From: Psychrobacter sp. MF31
GTDB taxonomy: Bacteria > Pseudomonadota > Gammaproteobacteria > Pseudomonadales > Moraxellaceae
Assembly (NCBI RefSeq): GCF_012847335.1
Contig: NZ_JABBDX010000001.1
Coordinates: 620,001-684,000, forward strand
Length of the DNA: 64,000 nucleotides
Reading direction: 5' to 3'
Shown: piece by piece, positions 27,675 through 36,797 of the stretch
Numbering within the stretch: the first letter of the stretch is position 1
Layout of the letters: each line of letters opens with the position of its first letter
Notes under the pieces: generated by a model
What the model was told of the DNA's origin: nothing
Seen by the model: only the letters and a program-made list of their open reading frames with translations
Databases searched by the model: none
Program-made: the position numbers and the translations under genes

Positions 27675-27703
27675 TTGCTTTGAGGGTCAATGTTGCGTAT
27701 AAT
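27675..27703 (+). promoter_or_regulatory. sigma70 promoter of infA
   Basis: TTGCTT (27675-27680), a 17-base spacer and a perfect TATAAT (27698-27703) lie 32 bases before the infA ATG. Confidence 0.7.
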
Positions 27704-27735
27704 ATTGGCTTATTTTCCATTGATTGATATAAATT

Positions 27736-27960
27736 ATGGCCAAAAAAGACGATATTATTGAATTTGAAGGCGAGGTCATCGACACTTTGCCAAATACCCT
27801 ATTTAAAGTCCGTTTAGAAAACGGTCACGAGATCATTGCTCACATTTCAGGAAAAATGCGCAAACACTACATCCGCATTTTAACGGGCGATAAAGTAAAG
27901 GTTGAGATGACGCCTTATGATTTATCAAAAGGTCGCATCACCTATCGCGGCAAAAACTAA
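27736..27960 (+). CDS. infA: translation initiation factor IF-1
   Basis: A single OB-fold protein that binds the ribosomal A site during initiation. The 74-residue sequence from [12 protein letters not shown] through [35 protein letters not shown] matches IF-1 along its full length, two residues longer than the E. coli protein. It has its own strong promoter and a terminator. Confidence 0.98.
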   Translation: MAKKDDIIEFEGEVIDTLPNTLFKVRLENGHEIIAHISGKMRKHYIRILTGDKVKVEMTPYDLSKGRITYRGKN

Positions 27961-28020
27961 GTCTTATTTGGCTTAACCGCACCGACTGCCTTTAGTATTA
28001 ATTCATTGGGCAGATGATAA

Positions 28021-28050
28021 AAAAATACCGCTTTATTAGCGGTATTTTTT
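28021..28050. terminator. bidirectional rho-independent terminator
   Basis: AAAAATACCGCT / AGCGGTATTTTT with a 5-base loop, between infA and the convergent L,D-transpeptidase gene. Confidence 0.9.
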
Positions 28051-28072
28051 TGGTAGGCTTATTAAATCTTTA

Positions 28073-29323
28073 CTATTTAAATTCTACCGTTGCCCCATTT
28101 TGAATCACGCCAAGCAGCGCTAACGCATCCCAATTGGTTAAGCGAACGCAGCCTGCCGAAGCTTGACGGCTGATGCGTTCAGGATCGGGCGAACCATGAA
28201 TCCCATAAGAGGGTTTACTCAAGCCAATCCAAACAAGACCTACCGGATTGTTAGGTCCTGGTGGAATGATAAGTTTGCTGCCATCCTCTTTAGTAAACGT
28301 ATAATTTGGCTCGTGAACCTTCACGCTCACCGTATGCGTTCCGCTTGGTGATGGCGTTGCAGTACTGCCAACCGTCGTCGGATAGCTGGCGATCAATGTA
28401 TTTTTATCATCATAAGCATAAAGCGTTTGGGTAGATTTATCAGCAACGACGCGGCTCACGGCTTTATTGATCGGTGAGCCCGGGTTATAAACAGTGATGA
28501 TATCCCCTGATTTAAAGCTGCTGTTTGGGTTAAGCGCTTTTAAATAGCTTTGGGTCATGTGAAATTTTTCGGATAAGCCTTCAATCACACTTTGGTAATA
28601 CATACCTTCAAGCTTGGCTTTTTCTTCTGCGGTTTCAGGAATGGTTGCCGTCTTAATAAATACATCATTGTCCGTCAATTTATAATTGACCAAAACGGGC
28701 TGAGCAACAAGCTTGCTGTCTTGAGTTAACGCTTTCCACGTTTCTTCGTTTAACTGATCGCTGATCGTCAAGTTATTTGCCTTTTGAAAGGCTTGCATGG
28801 CTTTTTGTGTATTTTTGCCCCAGTAGCCATCGACCGCGCCAACGCCATTTTGATGCCAGTTGAGTAGCGCTTGAATCTTGGTTCCGGTTGCTCGATTTAA
28901 TGTCTTAGTTTTGCCCCAATCAGCCGCGTTGACCTGTTTTGCGACTTGAGATAAATTGTCGGTGGTATAACTGATGGTCGGTAAAAAGCGCGCATTAGCT
29001 CCTGATGTTTTGCTGCTTGAGGTTTGATAAGGCGCGGTGGTCACCGGACTGATGTCTGAGGCGTCTGTTTGGTGAGCAGACGGGCTAGTTACCGTTTGAG
29101 CAGTTGGCTCTTTTAATGCGCTTAATTCTGACGTTTTGGCAACGTTTTGCGCGTCCTTCACGGTCACATCCATAGCGGCTTTTTTATAAGTATTTTGTGC
29201 TGAATCAACGCTTGCCAGCATTTGCTTAATACTGTCCGCAGCTTGACTGCCTTGACTGACAAACAGCAGTGTGGATAATCCAGCAGCGGCAAGGGCGCTG
29301 TGAAGGTTAGTTTTTGCAGGCAT
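28073..29323 (-). CDS. exported L,D-transpeptidase (YkuD family) with peptidoglycan-binding domain
   Basis: The protein forms 3-3 peptidoglycan cross-links or attaches proteins to the wall in the periplasm. After a signal peptide (about 1-28, ending SQA) and a Ser/Thr linker, residues ~150-200 are a PG-binding-1 repeat (GAVDGYWGKNTQKAMQAFQKANNL). A LysM-like segment follows, then the YkuD domain with HGSPDPERISRQASAGCVRLTNWD, containing the catalytic His and Cys. A good GGAG ribosome site precedes the ATG. It is downstream of leuB but separated from it by a strong terminator. Confidence 0.92.
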   Translation of the reverse strand: MPAKTNLHSALAAAGLSTLLFVSQGSQAADSIKQMLASVDSAQNTYKKAAMDVTVKDAQNVAKTSELSALKEPTAQTVTSPSAHQTDASDISPVTTAPYQTSSSKTSGANARFLPTISYTTDNLSQVAKQVNAADWGKTKTLNRATGTKIQALLNWHQNGVGAVDGYWGKNTQKAMQAFQKANNLTISDQLNEETWKALTQDSKLVAQPVLVNYKLTDNDVFIKTATIPETAEEKAKLEGMYYQSVIEGLSEKFHMTQSYLKALNPNSSFKSGDIITVYNPGSPINKAVSRVVADKSTQTLYAYDDKNTLIASYPTTVGSTATPSPSGTHTVSVKVHEPNYTFTKEDGSKLIIPPGPNNPVGLVWIGLSKPSYGIHGSPDPERISRQASAGCVRLTNWDALALLGVIQNGATVEFK

Positions 29324-29497
29324 AACGATCTCCTCAATTATTTTTATGCTTTTTTAGTTGTCATTTTTTATTTAATGAAATTTTATTTGTTATTTTATAA
29401 TGCCGCTATCATGGCATAGCCTTCGGTGATCTTGTGATCATTTTATGTTAATAAGTGGGCATTCATACAGCAAATGTGTTAATAGACGCGCTCAAAT

Positions 29498-29533
29498 TAA
29501 AAAATGCCATAAACTGACGATCAGCTTATGGCA
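29498..29533 (-). terminator. rho-independent terminator of the leu operon
   Basis: On the minus strand TGCCATAAGCTGA / TCAGTTTATGGCA forms a 13-bp stem (one G-T pair) with a 3-base loop and a run of T. It lies 79 bases after the leuB stop. Confidence 0.88.
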
Positions 29534-29611
29534 CCTTATCAAAATCGGCTAGTTATTAAAAAAACTGTTAAAAAGCCTTATTCACAGTAAATTTAATAAT
29601 CCCATTTAAAA

Positions 29612-30718
29612 CTATGAGGCAAGTTTAGCAAGAACGGCTTCACCCATTTGCTTACAGCCCACTTGCGTCAAGCCACTTTCATTTTTATCTAAAATATCAA
29701 GCGTTCGCAAACCATCATCAAGAACGTCGCTGACAGCTTGTTCAATGGCAAGCGCGGCATCTTCTTGTTTAAAAGTATACCGTAGCATCATAGCAACGGA
29801 TAAAATGGTGGCAAGCGGATTGGCTTTATCTTGACCGGCAATATCAGGCGCTGAGCCATGACAAGGCTCGTACATGCCCTTGCCGCTTTCATCCAAGCTT
29901 GCTGAAGGCAACATGCCAATAGAACCGGTCAACATCGCCGCTTCGTCGGACAAAATATCGCCAAACAAGTTGCCCGTTACCATCACGTCGAACTGCTTTG
30001 GCGCTCGAAGCAGCTGCATTGCTGCGTTATCAACATACATATGCGACAGCTCAACATCGCTGTAGTGATCATTTTGCAGCTCAATCATGGTCTGCTTCCA
30101 AAGCTCGGTAACCTCTAACACATTGGCTTTGTCCACAGAGCAAACTTTCGCAGGCGTTCCTGACGCTTTAGCGCGAGTTTGGGCAAGCTCAAACGCCACT
30201 TTTCCAATACGTTCAATCTCGCTAGTTTTATAAACCATGGTGTTAAAGCCTTGCTGTTCACCATTTTCCAAGGTTCGGATGCCACGCGGTTCACCGAAAT
30301 AAATACCGCCGGTCAATTCGCGAACGATAAGCAAATCAAGACCTTTAATCACTTCAGCTTTAAGGCTTGAGGCATTGGCAAGCTGCGGGTAAAGTTTGGC
30401 AACGCGAAGGTTGGCAAACAAGCCAAGCTCGCTTCTAATTTTAAGCAAACCGCGCTCAGGGCGAAGGCTGCGCTCAATCGCATCCCATTTGGGACCACCA
30501 ACTGCGCCTAAAAGCACAGCATCAGCCGCTTTTGCTTGAGCCAAGGTGTCGTCTGGCAATGGTGAGCCTTTAGCATCAATTGCAGCGCCGCCAATCAGTC
30601 CAGACTCAAGCGTCAATCCTAAATTAAACTTGTCATTGACAGCAGTTAGCACATTGATGGCTTGGGTCATAATTTCAGGGCCAATGCCATCGCCTGCGAG
30701 AGTTAATACGGTTGCCAT
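29612..30718 (-). CDS. leuB: 3-isopropylmalate dehydrogenase
   Basis: Oxidises 3-isopropylmalate to the 2-keto precursor of leucine with NAD. Signatures are [22 protein letters not shown], the [14 protein letters not shown] segment, the substrate loop SVDKANVL and MLLPSASL-type plus [18 protein letters not shown] at the C-terminal side. Length (368 residues) is normal. Last gene of the leuC-leuD-lipoprotein-leuB cluster. Confidence 0.97.
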   Translation of the reverse strand: MATVLTLAGDGIGPEIMTQAINVLTAVNDKFNLGLTLESGLIGGAAIDAKGSPLPDDTLAQAKAADAVLLGAVGGPKWDAIERSLRPERGLLKIRSELGLFANLRVAKLYPQLANASSLKAEVIKGLDLLIVRELTGGIYFGEPRGIRTLENGEQQGFNTMVYKTSEIERIGKVAFELAQTRAKASGTPAKVCSVDKANVLEVTELWKQTMIELQNDHYSDVELSHMYVDNAAMQLLRAPKQFDVMVTGNLFGDILSDEAAMLTGSIGMLPSASLDESGKGMYEPCHGSAPDIAGQDKANPLATILSVAMMLRYTFKQEDAALAIEQAVSDVLDDGLRTLDILDKNESGLTQVGCKQMGEAVLAKLAS

Positions 30719-30759
30719 ACGTGTCCTTGTTGGTAATTAAATAGTAAATAAATTTGAGC

Positions 30760-31455
30760 TTAAACTTTTGCTTTGGCAGAAGCTTTTTGAGTTAACTCCG
30801 CCTCAACAAATTCACCTTGGTGCTGAGTGTCAAGCTGTTTGCAAAATCGGCGCTTGATTTGATTGTTTTGCAGCAAATCAATACATAAAGGGTCAGGAGA
30901 GGCATTATCAAGAAGGCTTCCTGAAGCTTGCGGGCTTTTTTTGCGGTAAGCTTTAAGCTGGTAAGTTCCTGAGTCATTAAACTCATGAATCATGGCAAAG
31001 CGCTCAACGTAATCCACGTTATTTTCAGGATAAAAATTCACGTGAACTTCACGCTTCGCTGGCTTCAAGCGAACATAATAGTTCACTAAACCTTTCATGT
31101 TAGAGGCAAACAGCGGCACCACTTTTATCGAACTGCTATTTAAAAGCTCAGGAACCATCACGGGTTGACCATTTGCTGACTTGCTCACCGCTGGCGCCAC
31201 CATATTAAGGTTGGCAGGTCGATGAGAGTCTTTATTAATGATCGGAATGTTATCAATCTGCAAAATCTCGCAATGATACGTTCCCGAACAGGCAATATTC
31301 ACCTCACCTTTGACCGGATAAATTTTTCCGGAGCCAGTTTCAAGAACCGGTGCATTTTTTGTTGCAACGGGCTCTGATAGTAGCTGACAGCCTGATAACA
31401 CTAAACTTGCGCCAAATAATAGGCTTGCTGATCGAGCATAACATGTTTTATTCAT
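30760..31455 (-). CDS. hypothetical lipoprotein inside the leucine operon
   Basis: The ATG at 31455 gives a 231-residue lipoprotein: basic start, hydrophobic helix and lipobox LVLSGC (Cys23). The frame is open to a TTG at 31479 but ATG is preferred. The mature domain contains paired Cys (ACSGTYHC and DPLCIDLL...RRFC) that may form disulfides, and alternating hydrophobic segments that look beta-rich. No family is recognised. It lies between leuD and leuB, 41 bases before leuB. Its role is unknown and is not obviously linked to leucine synthesis. Confidence 0.65.
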   Translation of the reverse strand: MNKTCYARSASLLFGASLVLSGCQLLSEPVATKNAPVLETGSGKIYPVKGEVNIACSGTYHCEILQIDNIPIINKDSHRPANLNMVAPAVSKSANGQPVMVPELLNSSSIKVVPLFASNMKGLVNYYVRLKPAKREVHVNFYPENNVDYVERFAMIHEFNDSGTYQLKAYRKKSPQASGSLLDNASPDPLCIDLLQNNQIKRRFCKQLDTQHQGEFVEAELTQKASAKAKV

Positions 31456-31606
31456 AATGACGGCTACTGTTTTAGTCAAAGAAAATATCTACGGCTCATT
31501 TTAGCCAGTTAGCCGTCATAACTCAATGATTGCCAATATCTCAGCGGTTTTTATTCTCCATAAAAGCGCTTTTTAAGTCCGCTATTGGCAGTTCTTTGAG
31601 GATGAA

Positions 31607-32257
31607 CTAGGCGCGAACATCATTAAAAATCCATGGCGTTTTTTGGCGCATTTGGGCTTCATAATCTTTGATGGCATCACTGTGCTGCAAAGTTAAACCA
31701 ATGTCATCAAGACCGTTTAATAAGCAGTGCTTTCGAAAAGCATCAACGTCAAAGCCAAACTCTTCGCCGTCAGGGGTGATGACCACTTGACGTTCAAGAT
31801 CAGCAGTTAAGGTATAGCCTTCTATAGCAAGCGCGGCTTTCATAAGTTTGTCAACGATCTCTTCGCTTAATACGATCGGTAACATGCCGTTTTTAAAGCA
31901 GTTGTTATAAAAAATATCGGCAAAACTTGGCGCAATCACCGTTCGAAAGCCGTACTCGGACAATGCCCAAGGCGCATGTTCGCGGCTTGAGCCACAGCCA
32001 AAGTTTTTGCGGGCAAGTAAAATGGTTGCACCTTGATAGCGCGGCGAATTGAGCACAAAATCTGGGTTGATTGGACGGCTGGAATGGTCTTGACCGGGGA
32101 AGCCTTCATCAAGATAGCGCCAATCGTCAAATAAATTCACCCCAAAGCCAGTACGCTTGATTGATTTTAAAAACTGCTTGGGAATGATTTGGTCAGTGTC
32201 AACGTTTGAGCGATCAAGCGGACAAACAAGACCAGTTTGGGTAGTATAAGCTTGCAT
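31607..32257 (-). CDS. leuD: 3-isopropylmalate dehydratase small subunit
   Basis: Pairs with LeuC to isomerise 2- to 3-isopropylmalate. The family core is [46 protein letters not shown] and [16 protein letters not shown]. Standard length (216 residues). It is 24 bases downstream of leuC. Confidence 0.97.
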   Translation of the reverse strand: MQAYTTQTGLVCPLDRSNVDTDQIIPKQFLKSIKRTGFGVNLFDDWRYLDEGFPGQDHSSRPINPDFVLNSPRYQGATILLARKNFGCGSSREHAPWALSEYGFRTVIAPSFADIFYNNCFKNGMLPIVLSEEIVDKLMKAALAIEGYTLTADLERQVVITPDGEEFGFDVDAFRKHCLLNGLDDIGLTLQHSDAIKDYEAQMRQKTPWIFNDVRA

Positions 32258-32281
32258 AATTTTTCCTTATTTATCCTTTGA

Positions 32282-33700
32282 TTAAAAGTCGCGGACGTCA
32301 ACGAAATGACCGGCTAAAGCGGCGGCGGCTGCCATCGCAGGACTGACCAAATGCGTTCGACCGCCGTTACCTTGACGACCTTCAAAGTTACGGTTTGAGG
32401 TTGAAGCGCAGTGCTCTTTTGGCTCAAGCTTGTCAGCGTTCATCGCCAAGCACATCGAGCAGCCTGGCTCGCGCCATTCAAAGCCCGCTTCAGTAAATAG
32501 CTTGTCTAAGCCTTCAGCTTCGGCTTGCAACTTAACTTGACCCGACCCTGCAACGACAATCGCTTCTTTAATGTTGTCCGCGACTTTGCGACCTTTAATC
32601 ACCGCCGCCGCATCTCGCAAATCTTCAATCCGTGAGTTGGTACATGAGCCAATAAAAATACGATCAAGCTTAATATCGGTAATTTTTTGACCGGCGGTTA
32701 ATCCCATATAGGTATAAGCGCGCTCCCAACCTTCTTTTTGGGCAGCGTCCGACGCTTTATCAGGCGTTGGCACAGTTTCGGTAACATCAACAACCATTTC
32801 AGGCGATGTTCCCCAAGACACTTGCGGGGCGATTTGGCTGCCATCCAGTTCAATCACGGTATCAAAAACTGCATCTGAGTCTGAATAAAGCGTTCGCCAG
32901 TACTCCTCCGCTTGTGCCCACTGCTCGCTCGTTGGTGCGTAAGGGCGACCTTTGACATAATCAATGGTAGTGTCGTCAACGGCAACCATGCCCACACGAG
33001 CGCCCGCCTCAATTGCCATGTTACAGACGGTCATCCGACCTTCCATGCTCATGTCTTCAAACACTTTTCCGGCAAATTCAACGGCGTAACCTGTTCCGCC
33101 TGCGGTGCCAATTTTAGCAATAATGGCAAGAACGACATCTTTTGGGGTCACGCCTGCACCAAGCTCACCGTTAACACGGATTTGCATATTTTTCATTTTT
33201 TTGGCGACCAAGCATTGAGTCGCAAGAACATGCTCAACTTCTGAAGTCCCAATACCATGCGCTAAGCAGCCAAGCGCGCCGTGAGTTGCCGTATGCGAGT
33301 CACCACAAACCACGGTCATCCCTGGCAATACCAAACCTTGCTCAGGACCCACCACATGCAAAATCCCTTGGCGTGAGTCATTAATGGTAAATTCAGCAAT
33401 ATCAAATTTAGCGCAGTTGTCATCTAAAGTAACTACTTGCAAGCGCGACACTTCATCTTTAATTCCTGAGACGCCCTCAGCACGCTCACGGGTGACCGTT
33501 GGTACATTATGATCTGGGCTTGCAATGTTGGCTGATAATCGCCAAGGCTTACGATCAGCAAGCTCAAGACCTTCAAAAGCTTGCGGGCTTGTGACTTCAT
33601 GGAGCAGATGACGGTCAATATAAATGAGGCTTGAGCCATCATCACGTTTGCTGACTTCGTGAGCGTTCCAAAGTTTGTCGTATAACGTTTGACCGGTCAT
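32282..33700 (-). CDS. leuC: 3-isopropylmalate dehydratase large subunit
   Basis: Aconitase-family subunit carrying the 4Fe-4S cluster. Cluster Cys occur in [32 protein letters not shown] and [11 protein letters not shown]. The ATG at 33700 has AGGA about 8 bases upstream and gives 472 residues beginning [11 protein letters not shown], the usual family start; the frame open to 33757 is an unneeded extension. First gene of the leu cluster, divergent from a LysR gene. Confidence 0.97.
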   Translation of the reverse strand: MTGQTLYDKLWNAHEVSKRDDGSSLIYIDRHLLHEVTSPQAFEGLELADRKPWRLSANIASPDHNVPTVTRERAEGVSGIKDEVSRLQVVTLDDNCAKFDIAEFTINDSRQGILHVVGPEQGLVLPGMTVVCGDSHTATHGALGCLAHGIGTSEVEHVLATQCLVAKKMKNMQIRVNGELGAGVTPKDVVLAIIAKIGTAGGTGYAVEFAGKVFEDMSMEGRMTVCNMAIEAGARVGMVAVDDTTIDYVKGRPYAPTSEQWAQAEEYWRTLYSDSDAVFDTVIELDGSQIAPQVSWGTSPEMVVDVTETVPTPDKASDAAQKEGWERAYTYMGLTAGQKITDIKLDRIFIGSCTNSRIEDLRDAAAVIKGRKVADNIKEAIVVAGSGQVKLQAEAEGLDKLFTEAGFEWREPGCSMCLAMNADKLEPKEHCASTSNRNFEGRQGNGGRTHLVSPAMAAAAALAGHFVDVRDF

Positions 33701-34011
33701 AGTGCTGTCCTTATTTGGTAGCGGTTGGCTGATTACAATCATCTTAATAAATGTCATAAAAGGTATATCGGGGCAATAGTATTGATTTTCTAATGCTATC
33801 GCAACCTTTCATCATCATGAGCATTACAGCGTTTATCCTCGATAATTTGCTGCAAATTTTTGGATAATTGATGATTGTCACTTGTGATTATAACAGGCTA
33901 ATTCTATAATAATAATTGATGATTTTTATCTGTTTACAAACTTTTATTTCTAATAATTTGTGACTAGATAGCCTAACTTTTATTTATAGCTTTTAAGCTA
34001 AGGACATCGGT
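33701..34011. promoter_or_regulatory. leuC-lysR divergent regulatory region with a direct repeat
   Basis: No gene is seen in this AT-rich 311-base gap. The 13-base sequence ATAATTGATGATT occurs twice on the plus strand, at 33864-33876 and 33912-33924, 48 bases apart. This looks like a pair of operator half-sites, plausibly for the divergent LysR protein. No leucine-rich attenuator peptide was found upstream of leuC. Confidence 0.45.
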
Positions 34012-34887
34012 TTGAACACCACCAACTTGACGACGTTTGTCACGGTCATGCAAACAGGAAGCATTTCAGGGGCAGCTGAAAAGCTATTTATCACCCAACC
34101 TGCGGTCAGTAAGCGCATTAAAAATTTGGAAGATGAGTTTAATATCACTTTGTTTGACACCGTTGGTCGCGGGATTGTGCCCACGCAAGCAGCAACTGAA
34201 ATGCTCCCTCACGCCAAGCGCTGGCTCGATGATTATGAAAACTTTAAAATCAATTTGCAAAACGCTCAACAAACCGTCTCAGGAAAACTGGTGATTGGCA
34301 CCAGCCACCATATTGGGCTACACCATTTAGCACCAGTGCTCAAGCATTTTATCCAAAGCTATCCGGCGGTTCAGCTAGAAGTTCATTTTGTCGATTCAGA
34401 AGAAGCTCACAAAGCCGTCCTTGATGGCGATTTGTCGCTGGCGTTTTTAACGCTGCCACCTGTTTATGATAAGCGCTTAAGCTATCATACCCTTTGGTCA
34501 GACCCGCTATATTTTATGACCGGAACGCTGTCCGCCCTTGCCAAAAAAACCAATGTAACCCTTGAGCAGTTGGCGCGATATCCGGCGATTTTACCCTCAG
34601 CAAACACGTTTACCAGTCAAATTACCTTAGCAGAATTTGCCAAACACAACTTAAAGCCGTATGCGACCATGAGCACCAACCCGCTTGAGTCAATTCGGAT
34701 GCTGGTATCGGTCGGTCTTGGCTGGTCGGTGCTACCGCAAACGCTCATTAGTCAGGATTTGGCGCGGATTGATATGGCGGACAATATCGAGCTTCAACGC
34801 TATCTTGGTGTGGTGATCAACCCTAAACTTACCCCATCAAGTAGCGTTGAGGCGCTACTAAATATGCTAACGCCCATTGACAGTTAA
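34012..34887 (+). CDS. LysR family transcriptional regulator
   Basis: The N-terminal winged helix-turn-helix is clear (FVTVMQTGSISGAAEKLFITQPAVSKRIKNLE), followed by a LysR effector domain to residue 291. A TTG start at 34012 is accepted because AAGGA lies 9-10 bases upstream and the protein begins exactly where LysR proteins do; there is no ATG nearby. Divergent orientation from leuC suggests it regulates the leucine operon and itself, but the effector is not known. Confidence 0.9.
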   Translation: MNTTNLTTFVTVMQTGSISGAAEKLFITQPAVSKRIKNLEDEFNITLFDTVGRGIVPTQAATEMLPHAKRWLDDYENFKINLQNAQQTVSGKLVIGTSHHIGLHHLAPVLKHFIQSYPAVQLEVHFVDSEEAHKAVLDGDLSLAFLTLPPVYDKRLSYHTLWSDPLYFMTGTLSALAKKTNVTLEQLARYPAILPSANTFTSQITLAEFAKHNLKPYATMSTNPLESIRMLVSVGLGWSVLPQTLISQDLARIDMADNIELQRYLGVVINPKLTPSSSVEALLNMLTPIDS

Positions 34888-35221
34888 GCTTGTTCTTTAA
34901 ATTGCTATCAAATCAATTGCCGATCATTATTCGCAATTTAGCAAGGGTTACGTTATAATCAAATGCAATCGTTCAATTAACATTGCTTTACTTTCAAAGC
35001 CTTGAAGCTCACACAGCGATAAGTTTTAGTAAGGTAAGACGATAGCAAAGTTTTTTGATTCATTCACATGATTCATGCCAAAAGCCATTATGTCTGACTT
35101 AATGGCTTTTTTTGTCTTTAAAATCTTAAGTTCTATATTTACAAAAATTAAGTTAATAGGATTTTAAAACAAAGGCATAGGTCATCACGATTGCCAACAT
35201 CGTTGGTTAAGGACAGCAATT
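34888..35221. other. intergenic region between lysR and putP
   Basis: No coding region. It contains a candidate promoter (TTCGCA 34930-34935, TATAAT 34954-34959) and a terminator at 35080-35114, which could define a ~150-base RNA, then about 107 bases leading to putP. Confidence 0.5.
35080..35114 (+). terminator. rho-independent terminator
   Basis: AAAAGCCATTA / TAATGGCTTTT with a 9-base loop and T-run. It ends either the lysR transcript or an intergenic small RNA. Confidence 0.85.
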
Positions 35222-36721
35222 ATGAGTGGCGTTTCCGGCGGGATTTTAGTTTCTCTTGGGGCATATTTTTTGGTGATGATTGGCATTGGAATTTATGCCT
35301 ATTTTAAGCAAAATAACGATGCTGAAGGCTACATGCTTGGCGGTCGCAATTTAGGACCTGCGGTCACAGCGTTATCAGCGGGAGCTTCCGATATGTCAGG
35401 ATGGCTGCTTTTAGGGCTGCCAGGATATATGTTTGCCGATGGCATCGTTAGTATTTGGATTGCGCTTGGGCTGACCTGCGGCGCGTTTTTAAATTATATT
35501 ATCGTTGCGCCAAGGCTTCGGGTTTATACCGAAGTTGCGGACAATGCCATTACCCTCCCCGATTATTTTGCCAATCGCTTTGAGGATAAATCGCATCTAC
35601 TTCGGGTGATTTCAGCCGTTGTTATCATTTTATTTTTTACCGTTTATACCGCTGCAAGCTTGGTCGGCGGCGGCAAATTGTTTGAAAGCTCGCTGAATTT
35701 ATCCTATAGCACAGGGCTTTGGGTAACCGCTAGCGTGGTCGTTGCTTATACGTTATTTGGTGGCTTTTTAGCGGTATCGATGACTGACTTTGTTCAAGGC
35801 GTCATCATGCTGTTTGCTATGGTGATCGTTCCAGTGGTGGCTTTTACCGACCTTGGTGGCGTTAGCGCAACGACCGACACCTTGCGCAATATCGATCCAA
35901 ACTTACTTAATATCACCAACGGCATGACCGTTATTGGGATTATCTCGCTGCTTGCTTGGGGACTTGGCTACTTCGGTCAGCCTCACATCATCGTGCGCTT
36001 TATGGCGATTCGCTCGGTCAAAGACATTCCAACGGCACGAAATATCGGTATGGGCTGGATGATTATCAGCTTGATTGGCGCATTAATGACGGGATTTGCA
36101 GGGCGTGCTTATGTTCAAAAAACGGCAATGAGTCTTAACGATCCTGAAACTATCTTTTTGGTTTTTACTGAGTTTTTATTTCATCCGCTCGTTTCTGGAT
36201 TTTTACTTGCCGCCATTTTAGCGGCAATCATGAGTACGATTTCCTCACAGTTGCTGGTCGTATCAAGCTCGCTAACCAAAGACGTTTATAAGCTATTTTT
36301 TGACAAAACGGCTCCTGAAGCGCGGCAAGTATTGGTTGGACGGATTTCGGTCGTTTTGGTTGCAGTGATTGCGATTTTACTAGCCTCTAACCCCGAAAGC
36401 TCAGTGCTCAGTCTTGTATCCCACGCTTGGGCAGGATTTGGCGCTGCATTTGCGCCGCTGGTGGTATTTAGCTTACTTTGGCGACGGATGAACCGAAATG
36501 GCGCGGTCGCTGGCATGGTTGTTGGCGCACTGACGGTCATCATTTGGGTTTATGGCGGACTGCAATATAATGGCATGGCGCTCAATGATTGGCTTTATGC
36601 CATCGTTCCGGGCTTTATTTTAAGCTCAATAGCGATTGTTGCGGTAAGTCTTTTGACAGGCGAACCTAAACCTACGGTCATTGCAAAATTTAATGAGATG
36701 GAACAACATCTTCATCGCTAA
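35222..36721 (+). CDS. putP: sodium/proline symporter
   Basis: Solute:sodium symporter family inner-membrane transporter with about 13 helices over 499 residues. The family signature GRNLGPAVTALSAGASDMSGWLLLGLPGYMF lies near residues 40-75 and matches PutP; RFMAIRSVKDIPTARNIGMGW is a further PutP-like region. It takes up proline with Na+. No putA is in the window. AGGACAG precedes the ATG. Confidence 0.93.
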   Translation: MSGVSGGILVSLGAYFLVMIGIGIYAYFKQNNDAEGYMLGGRNLGPAVTALSAGASDMSGWLLLGLPGYMFADGIVSIWIALGLTCGAFLNYIIVAPRLRVYTEVADNAITLPDYFANRFEDKSHLLRVISAVVIILFFTVYTAASLVGGGKLFESSLNLSYSTGLWVTASVVVAYTLFGGFLAVSMTDFVQGVIMLFAMVIVPVVAFTDLGGVSATTDTLRNIDPNLLNITNGMTVIGIISLLAWGLGYFGQPHIIVRFMAIRSVKDIPTARNIGMGWMIISLIGALMTGFAGRAYVQKTAMSLNDPETIFLVFTEFLFHPLVSGFLLAAILAAIMSTISSQLLVVSSSLTKDVYKLFFDKTAPEARQVLVGRISVVLVAVIAILLASNPESSVLSLVSHAWAGFGAAFAPLVVFSLLWRRMNRNGAVAGMVVGALTVIIWVYGGLQYNGMALNDWLYAIVPGFILSSIAIVAVSLLTGEPKPTVIAKFNEMEQHLHR

Positions 36722-36750
36722 TCCCAAACTTTAAACCGAAACCCTTATCA

Positions 36751-36783
36751 AAAAAAAGCGACCAATCTGCGGTCGCTTTTTTT
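36751..36783. terminator. bidirectional rho-independent terminator
   Basis: AAAAAAAGCGACC / GGTCGCTTTTTTT stem with a 7-base loop, between putP and the convergent FadL-type gene. Confidence 0.9.
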
Positions 36784-36797
36784 GCTCTTAAAAATTT

